Under the pieces are notes generated by a model. It was not told where the DNA came from. It saw only the letters and a program-made list of their open reading frames with translations, and ran no database searches. From assembly GCA_017849455.1 (NCBI GenBank), contig JAFIGX010000009.1, forward strand, positions 124,001 through 188,000: a stretch of 64,000 nucleotides of DNA. Direction: 5' to 3'. Positions 49,161 to 58,883 of this stretch are shown piece by piece (position 1 is the stretch's first letter; each line of letters begins with the position of its first letter). A program made the translations under genes and the position numbers. The DNA is from Pseudobacter sp. GTDB lineage: Bacteria > Bacteroidota > Bacteroidia > Chitinophagales > Chitinophagaceae.

Positions 49161-51506
49161 TCAGAGATTGACATACTTCACCCTGATCCAGATATCGCGG
49201 TTCCTGCCTTTATCATCGGTACAGGAGATCTTTACAGGCCCTTCTTCGGGGATGAAGAATTGCTTTGTCCTGGCCTCGGCAGCTTTATAGAAACGGTTAT
49301 TGATGTACCAGTACACCTTGCTCACATCATTGCCTGCATGGCAGGTGAGCTGCAGCGGTTCAGGGTTCTTTTTGCTGATCAAATATTCCGCGCCGTTCTT
49401 CGGAAAGGTGATGGCAGGCGCTCCTGCCGTAAAGACCCTTTCGCAATTACTGTTGTGCGGAGGGATCTTTGCATATACGATATGATGTTCTTCATAGTAT
49501 TGTTGCATTTCAGGAGATACGATGGTATACCATTTCTTCTTGTAACCCGCATTGGGCATACATAACCTGCAATAAGAGATCTTTTCATCGGGCGATACGG
49601 CGATTTCTTCCCGGTTATTGCAAACCTGCATGGAAGAGATGAGCGGGATGAAATAATCCGTTACGGTATTTTCACAATGGTCTGCCGGTAGTAAACCCGT
49701 TTCAGAGCAAACCATACGTACTTCACATTCTTTTGGCTGTGTGAACCATTCCTGGTCGCTGTCGTAATCGATGGTGTTGAAAACGCGGAACAACAGGGGA
49801 GTGGCTACATTGGCGCCGCTCAGTTCCGGAATGCCCAGTGCGGAAAAATTACCTACCCATACGCCTACCGTATAATTTTTGTTGTACCCGATACTCCAGG
49901 CATCGCGCCGGCCATAGGAGGTGCCTGTTTTCCAGGCGATCCTGGGCATGTGCTCCGTGCTTTGCCAGTTCAGGGGGAAATCGGGCCTGTTCACCTTCGA
50001 CAGGATATCATTGATCATGAAAGTGGCTGCAGGACTTAATACCGTAAAACCTGCACTGCCGGAGGGTTTGGACACCCCACTGCTATCTACCCTTGTATAT
50101 TGCGGCCTGAAATATTTACCATCATTGGCAAAGCAACTGTACAGCCCGGTCAGTTCTTCGAGGTTGGCGCCGCATCCTCCCAGGATCAGGGAGAGGCCCA
50201 GTTTCTTCTGGTCTTTCTTCACCTGCTGAAAATTGCAGGAGGCGAGTTTCTGTATGAATTTGTCTTTCCCCAATAATTTCAACCCTTTCACGGCAGGGAT
50301 ATTCAGGGAATGTTCCAGTGCATATTCCATGGTCACATAACCATTGAATTGCTTATCATAGTTTTCAGGCGCGTAACCTGCATAGTTGATGGCCACATCC
50401 GTGATCACGGCTTTGGGCGTCATCAATCCCTCATCGATACACATACCATAGAGCAGGGGCTTTAGAGTGCTTCCCGGCTGGCGGATAGCCTGGGCGCCAT
50501 TCACCTGTCCGCCGTCGAGCGTATCATAGAAATTGGCCGAACCGATATAGCTGATCACTTTATGGGTATGATTGTCAATGACGATGACGGCGGCATTTCG
50601 TATGTTCTTCAGGGTGAGTATTCTACTGTAGTCGGCTACCAGCTTTTCCAGCTTCATCTGGGTATTCAGTTCGATATTGGTGTGGATGATATCGCCTCCC
50701 TGCTTTTTCAGCTTATAGGCCAGGTGCGGCGCCAGCCTGGGCACAGACCCCCGCGTAGCTGTCAAAGGTTCGCTCAGCGCATCCCGGATCTCTTTTTCGG
50801 TGAACACTTTTTCGGCGGCAAATTTCCGCAGCCAGCGATTGCGTTCCTGCATGATCAGATCATTGTTCTTTCCCATCACCAGGGAACTGGGGCGGTTGGG
50901 TATTATGGAAAGAGCCGTGATCTCGGCCAGCGAGAGGTGATCGGGGCTTTTGTTGAAGTAAAGGGTGGAAGCGGATTTCACCCCTTCGATATTCCCGCCA
51001 TAGGGAACGAGGTTGAGGTACAACTGAAGGATCTCGTCCTTGCTATACTTCCATTCCAACTGGACTGCCCGGAACATTTCGATGATCTTGTTGTACCAGG
51101 TCCTCCTTTTCGGCTCCAGCGCGCGGGCCACCTGCATCGTAATGGTGGAAGCACCTGAAGTGCGTTTCCACCGGAATATATTTTTGACCATTGCCCTGCC
51201 AACAGCAAGGGCATTGACGCCGGGATGATAGTAAAAGTACTTGTCTTCCTTTTCAACGATCGTTTTTCGCAGCAGGGGAGATATTTCATCCAGCTCTGTT
51301 TTCATCCGCCATTTTTCATCTTTCGTGAGGTAAGCATGGATCACATCACCCTTGCTATCGGTGATGATGGTGGAGTATTCGATTTTATCCGGTAAGGGGA
51401 AGATCCAGTTGAGCAATATAAAGAACAGGAACAGGGAGAGTACGCCAATGCCCAGCCGGCGTAGCCATTTCAGCAGTTTCCTGCGGTTGATTCGTAATGT
51501 TGACAC
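49161..51506 (-). CDS. pbpC: Penicillin-binding protein 1C
   Basis: Bifunctional peptidoglycan glycosyltransferase/transpeptidase in the inner membrane. One N-terminal membrane span (GVLSLFLFFILLNWIF). GT51 domain with EDKYFYYHPGVNALAVGRA and GASTITMQVARAL. Transpeptidase SxxK is STLKPLLYG, with SLN and KTGTSYG following. A C-terminal BiPBP_C domain (about 690-780) ends the protein. The start is not clear: there is no in-frame ATG; the choices are GTG at 51506 (chosen, 781 aa, MSTLRINRRKLLKWL) or TTG at 51530. Divergent from an A2M lipoprotein gene, the pair known in many bacteria. Confidence 0.95.
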   Translation of the reverse strand: MSTLRINRRKLLKWLRRLGIGVLSLFLFFILLNWIFPLPDKIEYSTIITDSKGDVIHAYLTKDEKWRMKTELDEISPLLRKTIVEKEDKYFYYHPGVNALAVGRAMVKNIFRWKRTSGASTITMQVARALEPKRRTWYNKIIEMFRAVQLEWKYSKDEILQLYLNLVPYGGNIEGVKSASTLYFNKSPDHLSLAEITALSIIPNRPSSLVMGKNNDLIMQERNRWLRKFAAEKVFTEKEIRDALSEPLTATRGSVPRLAPHLAYKLKKQGGDIIHTNIELNTQMKLEKLVADYSRILTLKNIRNAAVIVIDNHTHKVISYIGSANFYDTLDGGQVNGAQAIRQPGSTLKPLLYGMCIDEGLMTPKAVITDVAINYAGYAPENYDKQFNGYVTMEYALEHSLNIPAVKGLKLLGKDKFIQKLASCNFQQVKKDQKKLGLSLILGGCGANLEELTGLYSCFANDGKYFRPQYTRVDSSGVSKPSGSAGFTVLSPAATFMINDILSKVNRPDFPLNWQSTEHMPRIAWKTGTSYGRRDAWSIGYNKNYTVGVWVGNFSALGIPELSGANVATPLLFRVFNTIDYDSDQEWFTQPKECEVRMVCSETGLLPADHCENTVTDYFIPLISSMQVCNNREEIAVSPDEKISYCRLCMPNAGYKKKWYTIVSPEMQQYYEEHHIVYAKIPPHNSNCERVFTAGAPAITFPKNGAEYLISKKNPEPLQLTCHAGNDVSKVYWYINNRFYKAAEARTKQFFIPEEGPVKISCTDDKGRNRDIWIRVKYVNL

Positions 51507-51723
51507 GGTTGCTATTGCTTTCAGATGCAATATATCGTTTTAGACGTGATCACTATTTCAATCGTTGTATTGAATTAACAAATACTTATCTCGGCGGATT
51601 TGCAAATGGCATTTACCGTTATGTATCTTTCATGCGAAATTCTCCTTATGCCCGCGTCAAGCATTCCCCCTTAGCTTCTCATTAAAATTTACTGTTGTCT
51701 TTCTTCACGAATGAACAAAACCA

Positions 51724-51731
51724 TATTTTTG
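51724..51731 (+). promoter_or_regulatory. Promoter-like -7 box for the A2M lipoprotein gene
   Basis: TATTTTTG, a full match to TAnnTTTG, in the context CCATATTTTTGAAT, which recurs exactly at 58811-58824 ahead of the MFS gene. TTTC lies 21 nt upstream. The box is about 61 nt ahead of the ATG. Confidence 0.45.
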
Positions 51732-51792
51732 AATTCCTTTTTGTATATTAACAGGAATATGCCATTCCTATCCAGCTTTCAAACCACCCTAT

Positions 51793-54700
51793 ATGCGTAA
51801 CCAACTGTTAGCACTAACAACCCTGATGGTTGTTATTTTTTTACCTGCCTGTAACAGGCGTGTCGTTAACCTCGAATACACCAATGCCAAAGAAGAAGTT
51901 CAGACACTCGGTAACCTGGTGTTCAGGTTCGATAAACCCCTCGTGGCTGATTCTTTATTGAACCAATGGGATTCTACCGAATATATTTCCTTTGAACCAA
52001 AAATCCGTGGCCGCTTCCGGTGGGAACAGCCGGACCAGCTTGTATTTTCTCCTGCCCAGCCATTGCCGCCGGCCACCAGCTTCAAAGGTACTCTCAAAAC
52101 GGATCTCCTTCAGTATAGCAAGTTCGGCAGCATCGGCAAAGCCGCTATCAGTTTCTCCACACCCCTCCTGCACCTGGAAAATACCAATGTGACCTGGACC
52201 CTGCCCGATGAACGTTCCAGTACCGCAATTCCGCAGGTAGACCTGTATTTCAATTATGCAGTGAACCCGAATACCATCAAGGACAAACTGAAACTGGAAA
52301 TCGGCGGACAACCAGCCAGCTTCAGCGTTCTCACGCTTTCGAACGATAATAAAATATCCCTGCGTATTCAGGGATTGAAATCGGAAGACAAAGACCTGGA
52401 CGCCAAAGCAACGCTCGACAAGGGCCTGCTGCCCGAAGGCGGTACGAACGGCACCAAAGACCCTATCGAGAACAGGCTGGTGATCCCTTCCCCTTTCAAT
52501 CTATCGATCAATGACGTTCATGCCGAACATGACGGTGCTTCCGGCACCGTGTACGTTCGCACCAGCCAGCAGGTGAACATGGACAATATCAGTTCCTTTA
52601 TCAAATTCAGTCCGGCCGTAAAGTTTTCGGTTGAACAAACGGATGATGGCTTCCTGCTTACCAGTGAACAGTTCGATGTAGACAAGACCTATACCCTTAC
52701 ACTCTCCAAAGGATTGCGCGGCAGGATCGGAGGTGTGCTGCGAGAACAATCGACCAATAATGTAGCGTTCGGTGAACTGGCCCCTTCCCTGAGCTTCGCC
52801 AACAGCAAGGCAGTTTACCTGTCGGGCAAGGGAGCGCAGAATATCGAAGTACGGATCACCAATGTCCCCAAAGTAAAAGTGATCATTTCCAAGATATATG
52901 AAAGCAATATCCTGGCGGCGCAACGCTATGGCTACTATCCCCGGGATTCCCGCCGGGGCTCCGATGAAGAAGGTTATTATAATGAAGACTATTCGGAAGG
53001 TGGCGATCTTTCCATGGGAGATGTGATCTATGAAAAGGAGATCGAAACAAGATCATTGCCTAAATACGGCAACAGCCGGCTGTTCACCTTCAATGCGGAA
53101 GACCGTCTGCCGGATTTTAAAGGTATCTATCATATCAAGATGCGTTCTGCTACCGACTACTGGGTGAGCGATAGCCGCTTCATTTCTAAATCTGACCTTG
53201 GACTGATCACCAGGGAAGGAAAAGATAAAATACTGGTCTTCACCAATTCGATCAAAACGGCTGAAGCAGTGAATGGCGTGAACATAGTGGCTTACGGCAA
53301 TAACAACCAAGTGCTGGGCATGGGTACTACCAATGCCGAAGGAGTAGCAGAGCTGGCGCTTTCGCGGAAAGATTTTGCCGGGTTCAGGCCGGCTATGATC
53401 GTAGCGAAAACAGCCGACGATTTCAATTACCTGCCCTTCAATACCACCAGGGTCAATACGAGCAGGTTTGAAGTGGGCGGCAAACGTAGCAACAGCACAG
53501 GTCTCGACGCCTTTATATATGCAGAACGCGATATTTACCGGCCGGGCGAAAAAGTGAATTTCTCCGTTATCATCCGCGACCGCCAGTGGAAATCACCCGG
53601 TGAGTTGCCGGTAAAACTGAAATTCCTCCTGCCCAATGGCAAGGAGCTGAAGAATTTCCGCAAGTCATTGAATGCGCAGGGTTCACTGGCAGGGGATGTG
53701 GACATTGCCACATCTGCCATCACCGGCAACTATGTGCTGGAAGTGTACACATCGAACGACGTGCTGCTCGGCAGCAGGAATTTCAATATCGAAGAATTCG
53801 TGCCCGACAGGATCAAGGTGAGCGCAAAGCTCGACAAACCTTCACTGACACCTGGACAATCGACCAGTCTTACCATCAATGCCATGAATTTCTTCGGCCC
53901 GCCAGCCGCCAACCGCAATTATGAAGCGGAAATACAGGTGAAGCCCCGCTATTTCAGCCCGAAAAAATTCAACCAGTTCGATTTCGGGATCCAGAACCAG
54001 GGGCTCTCGCTCGACAAAGTAGTGAAGGAAGGCAGCACCGATAATGAAGGCAATGCCAAAGTGGTCTATTCGGTTCCCGATATGTTCAGTAATGTAGGTT
54101 TATTGCAGGCCACTTTCTATGCCACCGTCTTCGATGAAACCGGCAGGCCGGTGAGCAGAAGCACGTCGGCAGATATCTACACGCAGAATGTTTTCTTTGG
54201 AGTGGGTTCAGATGGTTATTGGTATTATCCGCTCAACCAGGCGGTGCACTTCCCGCTGATCGCGCTGGATAAAAATGAAAATGTGGTGGGGGCCAAAGCG
54301 CTTGTGAAAGTGATCAAACATGAATACCGCACCGTGCTCACCAAAGACGGCAGCTATTTCCGTTATGAATCTCAAAAAGACGATAAGGTAGTGGCCGAGC
54401 AGACCGTAAGCATCTCCGGCGACCAAACCAAATTTGCCTATGTTCCCCGTTCTCCTGGTGAATATGAATTGCGTATATCCATCTCCGGTGCCTCCTCCTA
54501 CGTGAGCAAGTCGTTCTACAGTTACGGGTTCTGGGGTGGGGATAACAATTCCTTTGAAGTGAATACGGAAGGGAATATCGATATCAGTCTCGATAAAACT
54601 TCCTACCTCGCAGGAGAAAGCGCCCGTGTGCTCTTCAAAACACCTTTCAGCGGACGGATGCTGGTGACCATGGAAACCGACAAAGTGATCTCTTATCAAT

Positions 54701-57192
54701 ATGTGAACGTCGATAAGCGTACTGCATCGCTCGACCTGAAGCTTACGCCTGAACACTTACCGAATGTGTACGTAACGGCCACGCTCATCAAGCCGCATGA
54801 AATGAGCGATATGCCGCTCACTGTGGCGCATGGGTTCCAAAGCATCAAAGTGGAGGAAGAAAGCCGTAAGATCCCGGTGGAGATCATAGCGCAGAAATCG
54901 GTACGCTCCCGCACACATCAAACCGTGAAAGTGAAAGCCGCTCCCAATAGTTACGTAACGTTGGCAGCGGTAGACAATGGCGTGCTGCAGGTAAGCGATT
55001 TCAAAACACCGGACCCCTACAATTTTTTCTATGCCACCAAGGCGCTCGAAGTGAATGGCTACGATCTCTATCCTTTATTATTCCCTGAGCTTCGTGCCCG
55101 TTTGAGCAGTACCGGTGGTGACGGAGAGCTCGACATGGCCAAGCGCACCAATCCTATGCCGGCCAAAAGGATCAGGATCGTTTCGTACTGGAGTGGCATC
55201 GCACAGGCCAATGGCAGTGGTGAGGCCAGCTTCGAGTTCGATATCCCGCAATTCAGCGGTGAAGTGAGGCTTATGGCTGTTGCGTATAAAGACGAAAAAT
55301 TCGGAAGCAGGGAATCTGCCATCACGGTAGCAGATCCACTGGTATTGAGCACAGCACTCCCCAGGTTCCTGAGCCCGAAAGATACGGTGACGGTCCCGGT
55401 GATCATCACCAATACTACCGATAAAACCGGTTCTGCCACAGCTACTTTGAATGTGAGCGGCCCCTTGCAGGTAGTGGGCAGCAACAAACAATCTGTTTCG
55501 CTTACTGCTAACAGTGAGAATAGGGCAGTGTTCCAAGTAGTAGCTGCTCCATCCGTCAATACCGGAAAACTGACGGTGGATGTACAGGGATTGGGAGAAA
55601 AATTCAGCGATGAAACGGAGATCAGCGTTCGCCCTGCTTCACCCCTTCAGGTGGTAACAGGCAGTGGCGTGATCACCGGCGGCAACGGTCAACAACTCAC
55701 CATTCCCACCAATGATTTCCTGCCCGGCAGTACCGATTACCAGTTGGTGGTCAGTCGCAGTCCGGCCCTGGAACTGGGCAAGCAATTGCGTTATCTCGTA
55801 GGCTATCCCTATGGTTGTACGGAACAAACCGTGTCCACCGCCTTTCCGCAATTATATTATGGTGATCTGGCCGAGCAGATGCAACTGCAGAAAGATGCCC
55901 GCAGTTCGGCCAACTGGAACGTGCTCGAAGCCATCCGCAAGATCAAACTACGGCAACTATATACCGGCTCCATCACGCTCTGGGATGGAGAAGGAACTGA
56001 GAACTGGTGGACCAGCGTGTATGCCGCCCATTTCCTCGTGGAAGCGCAGAAGGCAGGTTTTGATGTGAACAAGAACGTGCTCAACGGAGTGCTGGGTTAC
56101 ATCAACAATAAACTGAAGAACAAGGAGACCATCCTGTACTATTATAACCAGAAGGAGCAGAAGAAGATCGCACCGAAGGAAGTGGCGTACAGCCTGTATG
56201 TGCTGGCGCTGGCCGGCAAGCCCAATGTGCCGGCGATGAACTACTACAAAGCGAACCCGCAACTGCTGAGCCTCGATGCGAAATATTTATTGAGCGTGGC
56301 TTTCGCGATTGCCGGTGATAAAACAAAATTCAGGGAGCTGCTGCCCGGATCATTCTCCGGAGAAGTATCCGTGGCGCAAACAGGCGGTAGCTTCTATTCT
56401 GATATCCGGGATGAGGCGATCGCCCTGAATGCATTGATAGACGTAGACCCCAACAATCCCCAGATACCGGTGATGGCAAAGCATGTGGCCGAGAAACTGA
56501 AGCAACGTTCCTGGTATACCACGCAGGAATGTTCATTCAGCTTCCTGGCTTTGGGCAAGATCGCAAGGGCTGCCAACAAATCAACCGTGAATGCGGAAAT
56601 CAAAGTAAATGGTAAAACAGTTGGCAAGGCTGCCGAGAATACCGTCAGGCTTACGGCCAAACAGTTGGGAGGCGCCAATGTAGAGATCAGCACCAAAGGG
56701 GAAGGGCAATTGTATTATTTCTGGCAGAGCGAAGGGATCAGCGCCAGTGGAAGTTACAAGGAGGAAGACAGTTATATCCGCGTACGCCGGAAGTTCTTCG
56801 ACCGCTATGGCAGGGCCGTTACCGGCAATACATTCAAACAGAACGACATGGTGATCGTACAGATTACGGTAGAAAAAATGTACAGCGGCTCGGTGGAGAA
56901 CGTGGCCGTGAGCGATCTGCTGCCCGCAGGATTCGAGATCGAGAACCCGCGTACCAAAGAGATCCCTGGAATGGACTGGATCAAGGACGCCTCCACACCC
57001 ACGGCGCTGGACGTGCGGGATGACCGCATCAACCTGTTCGTGGACCTCTATAACAATAAACAGGTATATTATTATGCAGTGCGTGCCGTATCGCCCGGTA
57101 TTTACCAGATGGGCCCTGTGAGCGCAGATGCCATGTATAATGGTGAATACCATTCTTACCATGGAGCCGGCGTGATCAGGGTGGTGCAGTGA
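51793..57192 (+). CDS. Alpha-2-macroglobulin lipoprotein (PbpC-associated)
   Basis: 1799-aa envelope protease trap, thought to guard the periplasm together with PbpC. The lipobox LPAC places the lipidated residue at Cys20. N-terminal MG-type domains (30-560) precede the MG2/bait region (FIYAERDIYRPGEKVNFSVII, about 580). The A2M core reads RIRIVSYWSGIAQANGSGEASFEFDIPQF-like (about 1120-1160). The thioester is YPYGCTEQ, with Cys at 1342 and Glu-Gln intact, followed by the helical TED domain (1340-1620). The receptor-like end has MYSGSVENVAVSDLLPAGFEI and PGIYQMGPVSADAMYNGEYHSYHGAGVI. Same architecture as E. coli YfhM-type A2M. It ends at a class C hairpin with a T run. Confidence 0.95.
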   Translation: MRNQLLALTTLMVVIFLPACNRRVVNLEYTNAKEEVQTLGNLVFRFDKPLVADSLLNQWDSTEYISFEPKIRGRFRWEQPDQLVFSPAQPLPPATSFKGTLKTDLLQYSKFGSIGKAAISFSTPLLHLENTNVTWTLPDERSSTAIPQVDLYFNYAVNPNTIKDKLKLEIGGQPASFSVLTLSNDNKISLRIQGLKSEDKDLDAKATLDKGLLPEGGTNGTKDPIENRLVIPSPFNLSINDVHAEHDGASGTVYVRTSQQVNMDNISSFIKFSPAVKFSVEQTDDGFLLTSEQFDVDKTYTLTLSKGLRGRIGGVLREQSTNNVAFGELAPSLSFANSKAVYLSGKGAQNIEVRITNVPKVKVIISKIYESNILAAQRYGYYPRDSRRGSDEEGYYNEDYSEGGDLSMGDVIYEKEIETRSLPKYGNSRLFTFNAEDRLPDFKGIYHIKMRSATDYWVSDSRFISKSDLGLITREGKDKILVFTNSIKTAEAVNGVNIVAYGNNNQVLGMGTTNAEGVAELALSRKDFAGFRPAMIVAKTADDFNYLPFNTTRVNTSRFEVGGKRSNSTGLDAFIYAERDIYRPGEKVNFSVIIRDRQWKSPGELPVKLKFLLPNGKELKNFRKSLNAQGSLAGDVDIATSAITGNYVLEVYTSNDVLLGSRNFNIEEFVPDRIKVSAKLDKPSLTPGQSTSLTINAMNFFGPPAANRNYEAEIQVKPRYFSPKKFNQFDFGIQNQGLSLDKVVKEGSTDNEGNAKVVYSVPDMFSNVGLLQATFYATVFDETGRPVSRSTSADIYTQNVFFGVGSDGYWYYPLNQAVHFPLIALDKNENVVGAKALVKVIKHEYRTVLTKDGSYFRYESQKDDKVVAEQTVSISGDQTKFAYVPRSPGEYELRISISGASSYVSKSFYSYGFWGGDNNSFEVNTEGNIDISLDKTSYLAGESARVLFKTPFSGRMLVTMETDKVISYQYVNVDKRTASLDLKLTPEHLPNVYVTATLIKPHEMSDMPLTVAHGFQSIKVEEESRKIPVEIIAQKSVRSRTHQTVKVKAAPNSYVTLAAVDNGVLQVSDFKTPDPYNFFYATKALEVNGYDLYPLLFPELRARLSSTGGDGELDMAKRTNPMPAKRIRIVSYWSGIAQANGSGEASFEFDIPQFSGEVRLMAVAYKDEKFGSRESAITVADPLVLSTALPRFLSPKDTVTVPVIITNTTDKTGSATATLNVSGPLQVVGSNKQSVSLTANSENRAVFQVVAAPSVNTGKLTVDVQGLGEKFSDETEISVRPASPLQVVTGSGVITGGNGQQLTIPTNDFLPGSTDYQLVVSRSPALELGKQLRYLVGYPYGCTEQTVSTAFPQLYYGDLAEQMQLQKDARSSANWNVLEAIRKIKLRQLYTGSITLWDGEGTENWWTSVYAAHFLVEAQKAGFDVNKNVLNGVLGYINNKLKNKETILYYYNQKEQKKIAPKEVAYSLYVLALAGKPNVPAMNYYKANPQLLSLDAKYLLSVAFAIAGDKTKFRELLPGSFSGEVSVAQTGGSFYSDIRDEAIALNALIDVDPNNPQIPVMAKHVAEKLKQRSWYTTQECSFSFLALGKIARAANKSTVNAEIKVNGKTVGKAAENTVRLTAKQLGGANVEISTKGEGQLYYFWQSEGISASGSYKEEDSYIRVRRKFFDRYGRAVTGNTFKQNDMVIVQITVEKMYSGSVENVAVSDLLPAGFEIENPRTKEIPGMDWIKDASTPTALDVRDDRINLFVDLYNNKQVYYYAVRAVSPGIYQMGPVSADAMYNGEYHSYHGAGVIRVVQ

Positions 57193-57196
57193 GCAG

Positions 57197-57305
57197 GTTG
57201 GCAGTTGGCAATTTGCAGTTAGAACCTTTGGTTGCATTAGTGCGTGAAAAATATACTCACTTAGGCTCAAACTGCCAACTGCAAATTGCCAACTGCCAAC
57301 TTTTT
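57197..57305 (+). repeat. intergenic hairpin with period-7 arms and T run (class C)
   Basis: The two 24-nt arms (57197-57220 and 57277-57300) are perfectly complementary and are made of 7-nt units related to GTTGGCA. A 56-nt loop separates them. TTTTT follows the right arm on the plus strand, so it can act as an intrinsic terminator for the A2M gene, whose stop codon is 5 nt away. A single-arm relative is at 7355. Confidence 0.78.
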
Positions 57306-57355
57306 AACCAGACGACTGTTCTATCTTTATCAATTAATTCGATTTTCGTACGTAT

Positions 57356-58195
57356 ATGGATGCGCTGAGACCTTTACTGATCACCTATGCTTATAATATA
57401 CTGGGTTCATTTGAAGATGCACAGGATATCGTTCAGGATGCTTTTCTGAAATTCATGGATGTCGATAGCAGTAAGATCGACAATAAGAAAGCATACCTGG
57501 TTCGCATGGTCATCAATCTCGCCATCAATCAGAAGAACCGCCAGAAGAAACTGATCGATTCCTATCCGGGCGAGTGGCTGCCTGAACCGGTAGCTACTGA
57601 ATCAGCAGATACCCTCCTCAACAGGAAGGAAGTGCTGTCGTATTCATTGATGGTGTTGCTGGAAAAGCTCAATGCCAAACAAAGGGCTGTATTCATCCTG
57701 AAAGAAGCATTCGATTATGATCATGAAGAGATCGCGGAAGTGCTTGGTATCAGCGTGGAGAATTCGCGCAAGCTGCTGAGCCGCGCCAAAAGCCAGTTGC
57801 GTGAGCCTGCGCCGGAAACAGACAGTGTGCCGCCTCCCGGCTATCTCGACAAATACCTCGATGTGATCCGGAAAGGAGATACTCATCAACTGGAGAAAAT
57901 GTTGCACGATGAAGTAGTGGTGATCTCCGATGGTGGTGGCAAGGCAGTGGCCTTCATCAATCCGGTTGCCGGTAAAAAATCTGTTATGGCGTTACTCCTG
58001 GGACTGGGCAATAAATATTATAAGAATGTGCGCGTAGAGCAGGCCAGGATCAATCATGAACCTGCTCTCTTCTATTATGATGATGATGGCATGCTGGTCA
58101 CCTGCCAGATTTTTGTTATCCGGGAGGGCATCCTGGAGAATGTCTTTTTCATCCGTAACCCCGATAAGCTCAGGGCACTGCAAAAAAAATCCTGA
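57356..58195 (+). CDS. ECF41-type sigma factor with SnoaL-like C-terminal domain
   Basis: 279 aa. Region 2 (RPLLITYAYNILGSFEDAQDIVQDAFLKFM) and region 4 (HEEIAEVLGISVENSRKLLSRAKSQL) are followed by an added C-terminal domain (about 165-279), which in ECF41 factors controls activity in place of an anti-sigma factor. Two ECF41 hallmarks are seen: WLPEPV in the linker and DGGGK in the extension. ECF41 genes usually sit next to a carboxymuconolactone decarboxylase, oxidoreductase or epimerase gene, their known target; here a decarboxylase-like gene follows. The start is ATG at 57356; TATCTTTA about 28 nt upstream could be a -7 box. Confidence 0.93.
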   Translation: MDALRPLLITYAYNILGSFEDAQDIVQDAFLKFMDVDSSKIDNKKAYLVRMVINLAINQKNRQKKLIDSYPGEWLPEPVATESADTLLNRKEVLSYSLMVLLEKLNAKQRAVFILKEAFDYDHEEIAEVLGISVENSRKLLSRAKSQLREPAPETDSVPPPGYLDKYLDVIRKGDTHQLEKMLHDEVVVISDGGGKAVAFINPVAGKKSVMALLLGLGNKYYKNVRVEQARINHEPALFYYDDDGMLVTCQIFVIREGILENVFFIRNPDKLRALQKKS

Positions 58196-58199
58196 AACC

Positions 58200-58206
58200 T
58201 GTCACG
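58200..58206 (+). promoter_or_regulatory. Candidate ECF41 -35 element ahead of the decarboxylase-like gene
   Basis: TGTCACG lies in the gap between the sigma factor stop codon and the next gene. The published ECF41 -35 motif is TGTCACA with CGTC about 16 nt later; the -10 here is not a match (TTGTT at that distance). A tentative call. Confidence 0.3.
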
Positions 58207-58252
58207 TTTCCATTGGCCGGTTTGTTTTTACTGAAACAAACAATTTTAAGCT

Positions 58253-58717
58253 ATGGAAAGAATACAATTCAGTGAGGCCCCTGCAGGACTATACCAGCTC
58301 ATGTCGCAGGCGCAGAGTTTTGTGGATAGATCAGGTATCGACCCGGTCATACTATACCTGATCAAGTTCAGGGTATCGCAAATCAATAGTTGTGCTTATT
58401 GTCTCGATATGCATTTCAAGGATGCTGTCTTCGAAGGGGAAACGCCGCAGCGGTTATATTCCCTTTCGGCCTGGCGTGAAACACCTTATTATACGCCTAA
58501 AGAGCAGGCTGTGCTGGCCTTTGCAGAACTGCTCACCAAAATGCCGGCCGATGAGCATAGTGATCATATCCATGATGAGCTGTCGAAATACTTCACGAAA
58601 ACGGAGATCGGCTACATCACCATGGCAGTGGTCCAAATCAATTCATGGAACAGGCTGGTACGGTCTTTCGGAAGAATACCGGGCAATTATCAGCCAAAAG
58701 GTCACGCAACGGTTTAA
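58253..58717 (+). CDS. Carboxymuconolactone decarboxylase-family (AhpD-like) protein
   Basis: 154 aa. The CxxC-x3-H active site reads SCAYCLDMH (about residues 46-54) within KFRVSQINSCAYCLDMHFKDA, which is the AhpD-like peroxidase/disulphide-reductase pattern. The second helix pair is PKEQAVLAFAELLTK and EIGYITMAVVQINSWNRL. Cytoplasmic; probable thiol-based peroxidase or reductase, substrate unknown. It is the customary partner and regulatory target of ECF41 sigma factors, and lies 57 nt after one. Confidence 0.92.
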   Translation: MERIQFSEAPAGLYQLMSQAQSFVDRSGIDPVILYLIKFRVSQINSCAYCLDMHFKDAVFEGETPQRLYSLSAWRETPYYTPKEQAVLAFAELLTKMPADEHSDHIHDELSKYFTKTEIGYITMAVVQINSWNRLVRSFGRIPGNYQPKGHATV

Positions 58718-58813
58718 GCCTTTCATCCATAATTCATCTTTTGATTAGAAATTTTTTCGGAGATTTGTTGCCGCTTTCTCAACAATTCCCATGTTGAAAA
58801 TGTAGTACGCCCA

Positions 58814-58821
58814 TATTTTTG
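58814..58821 (+). promoter_or_regulatory. Promoter-like element for the MFS gene
   Basis: TATTTTTG (TAnnTTTG) with TTG 17 nt upstream (58794-58796), about 62 nt before the MFS ATG. The 14-nt context is identical to that before the A2M gene at 51721. Confidence 0.45.
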
Positions 58822-58883
58822 AATCCCGCACTACGCAAGCATCATAGCGGTCCGTTTGCCAAGACAACCCAAAAGATGAATTT

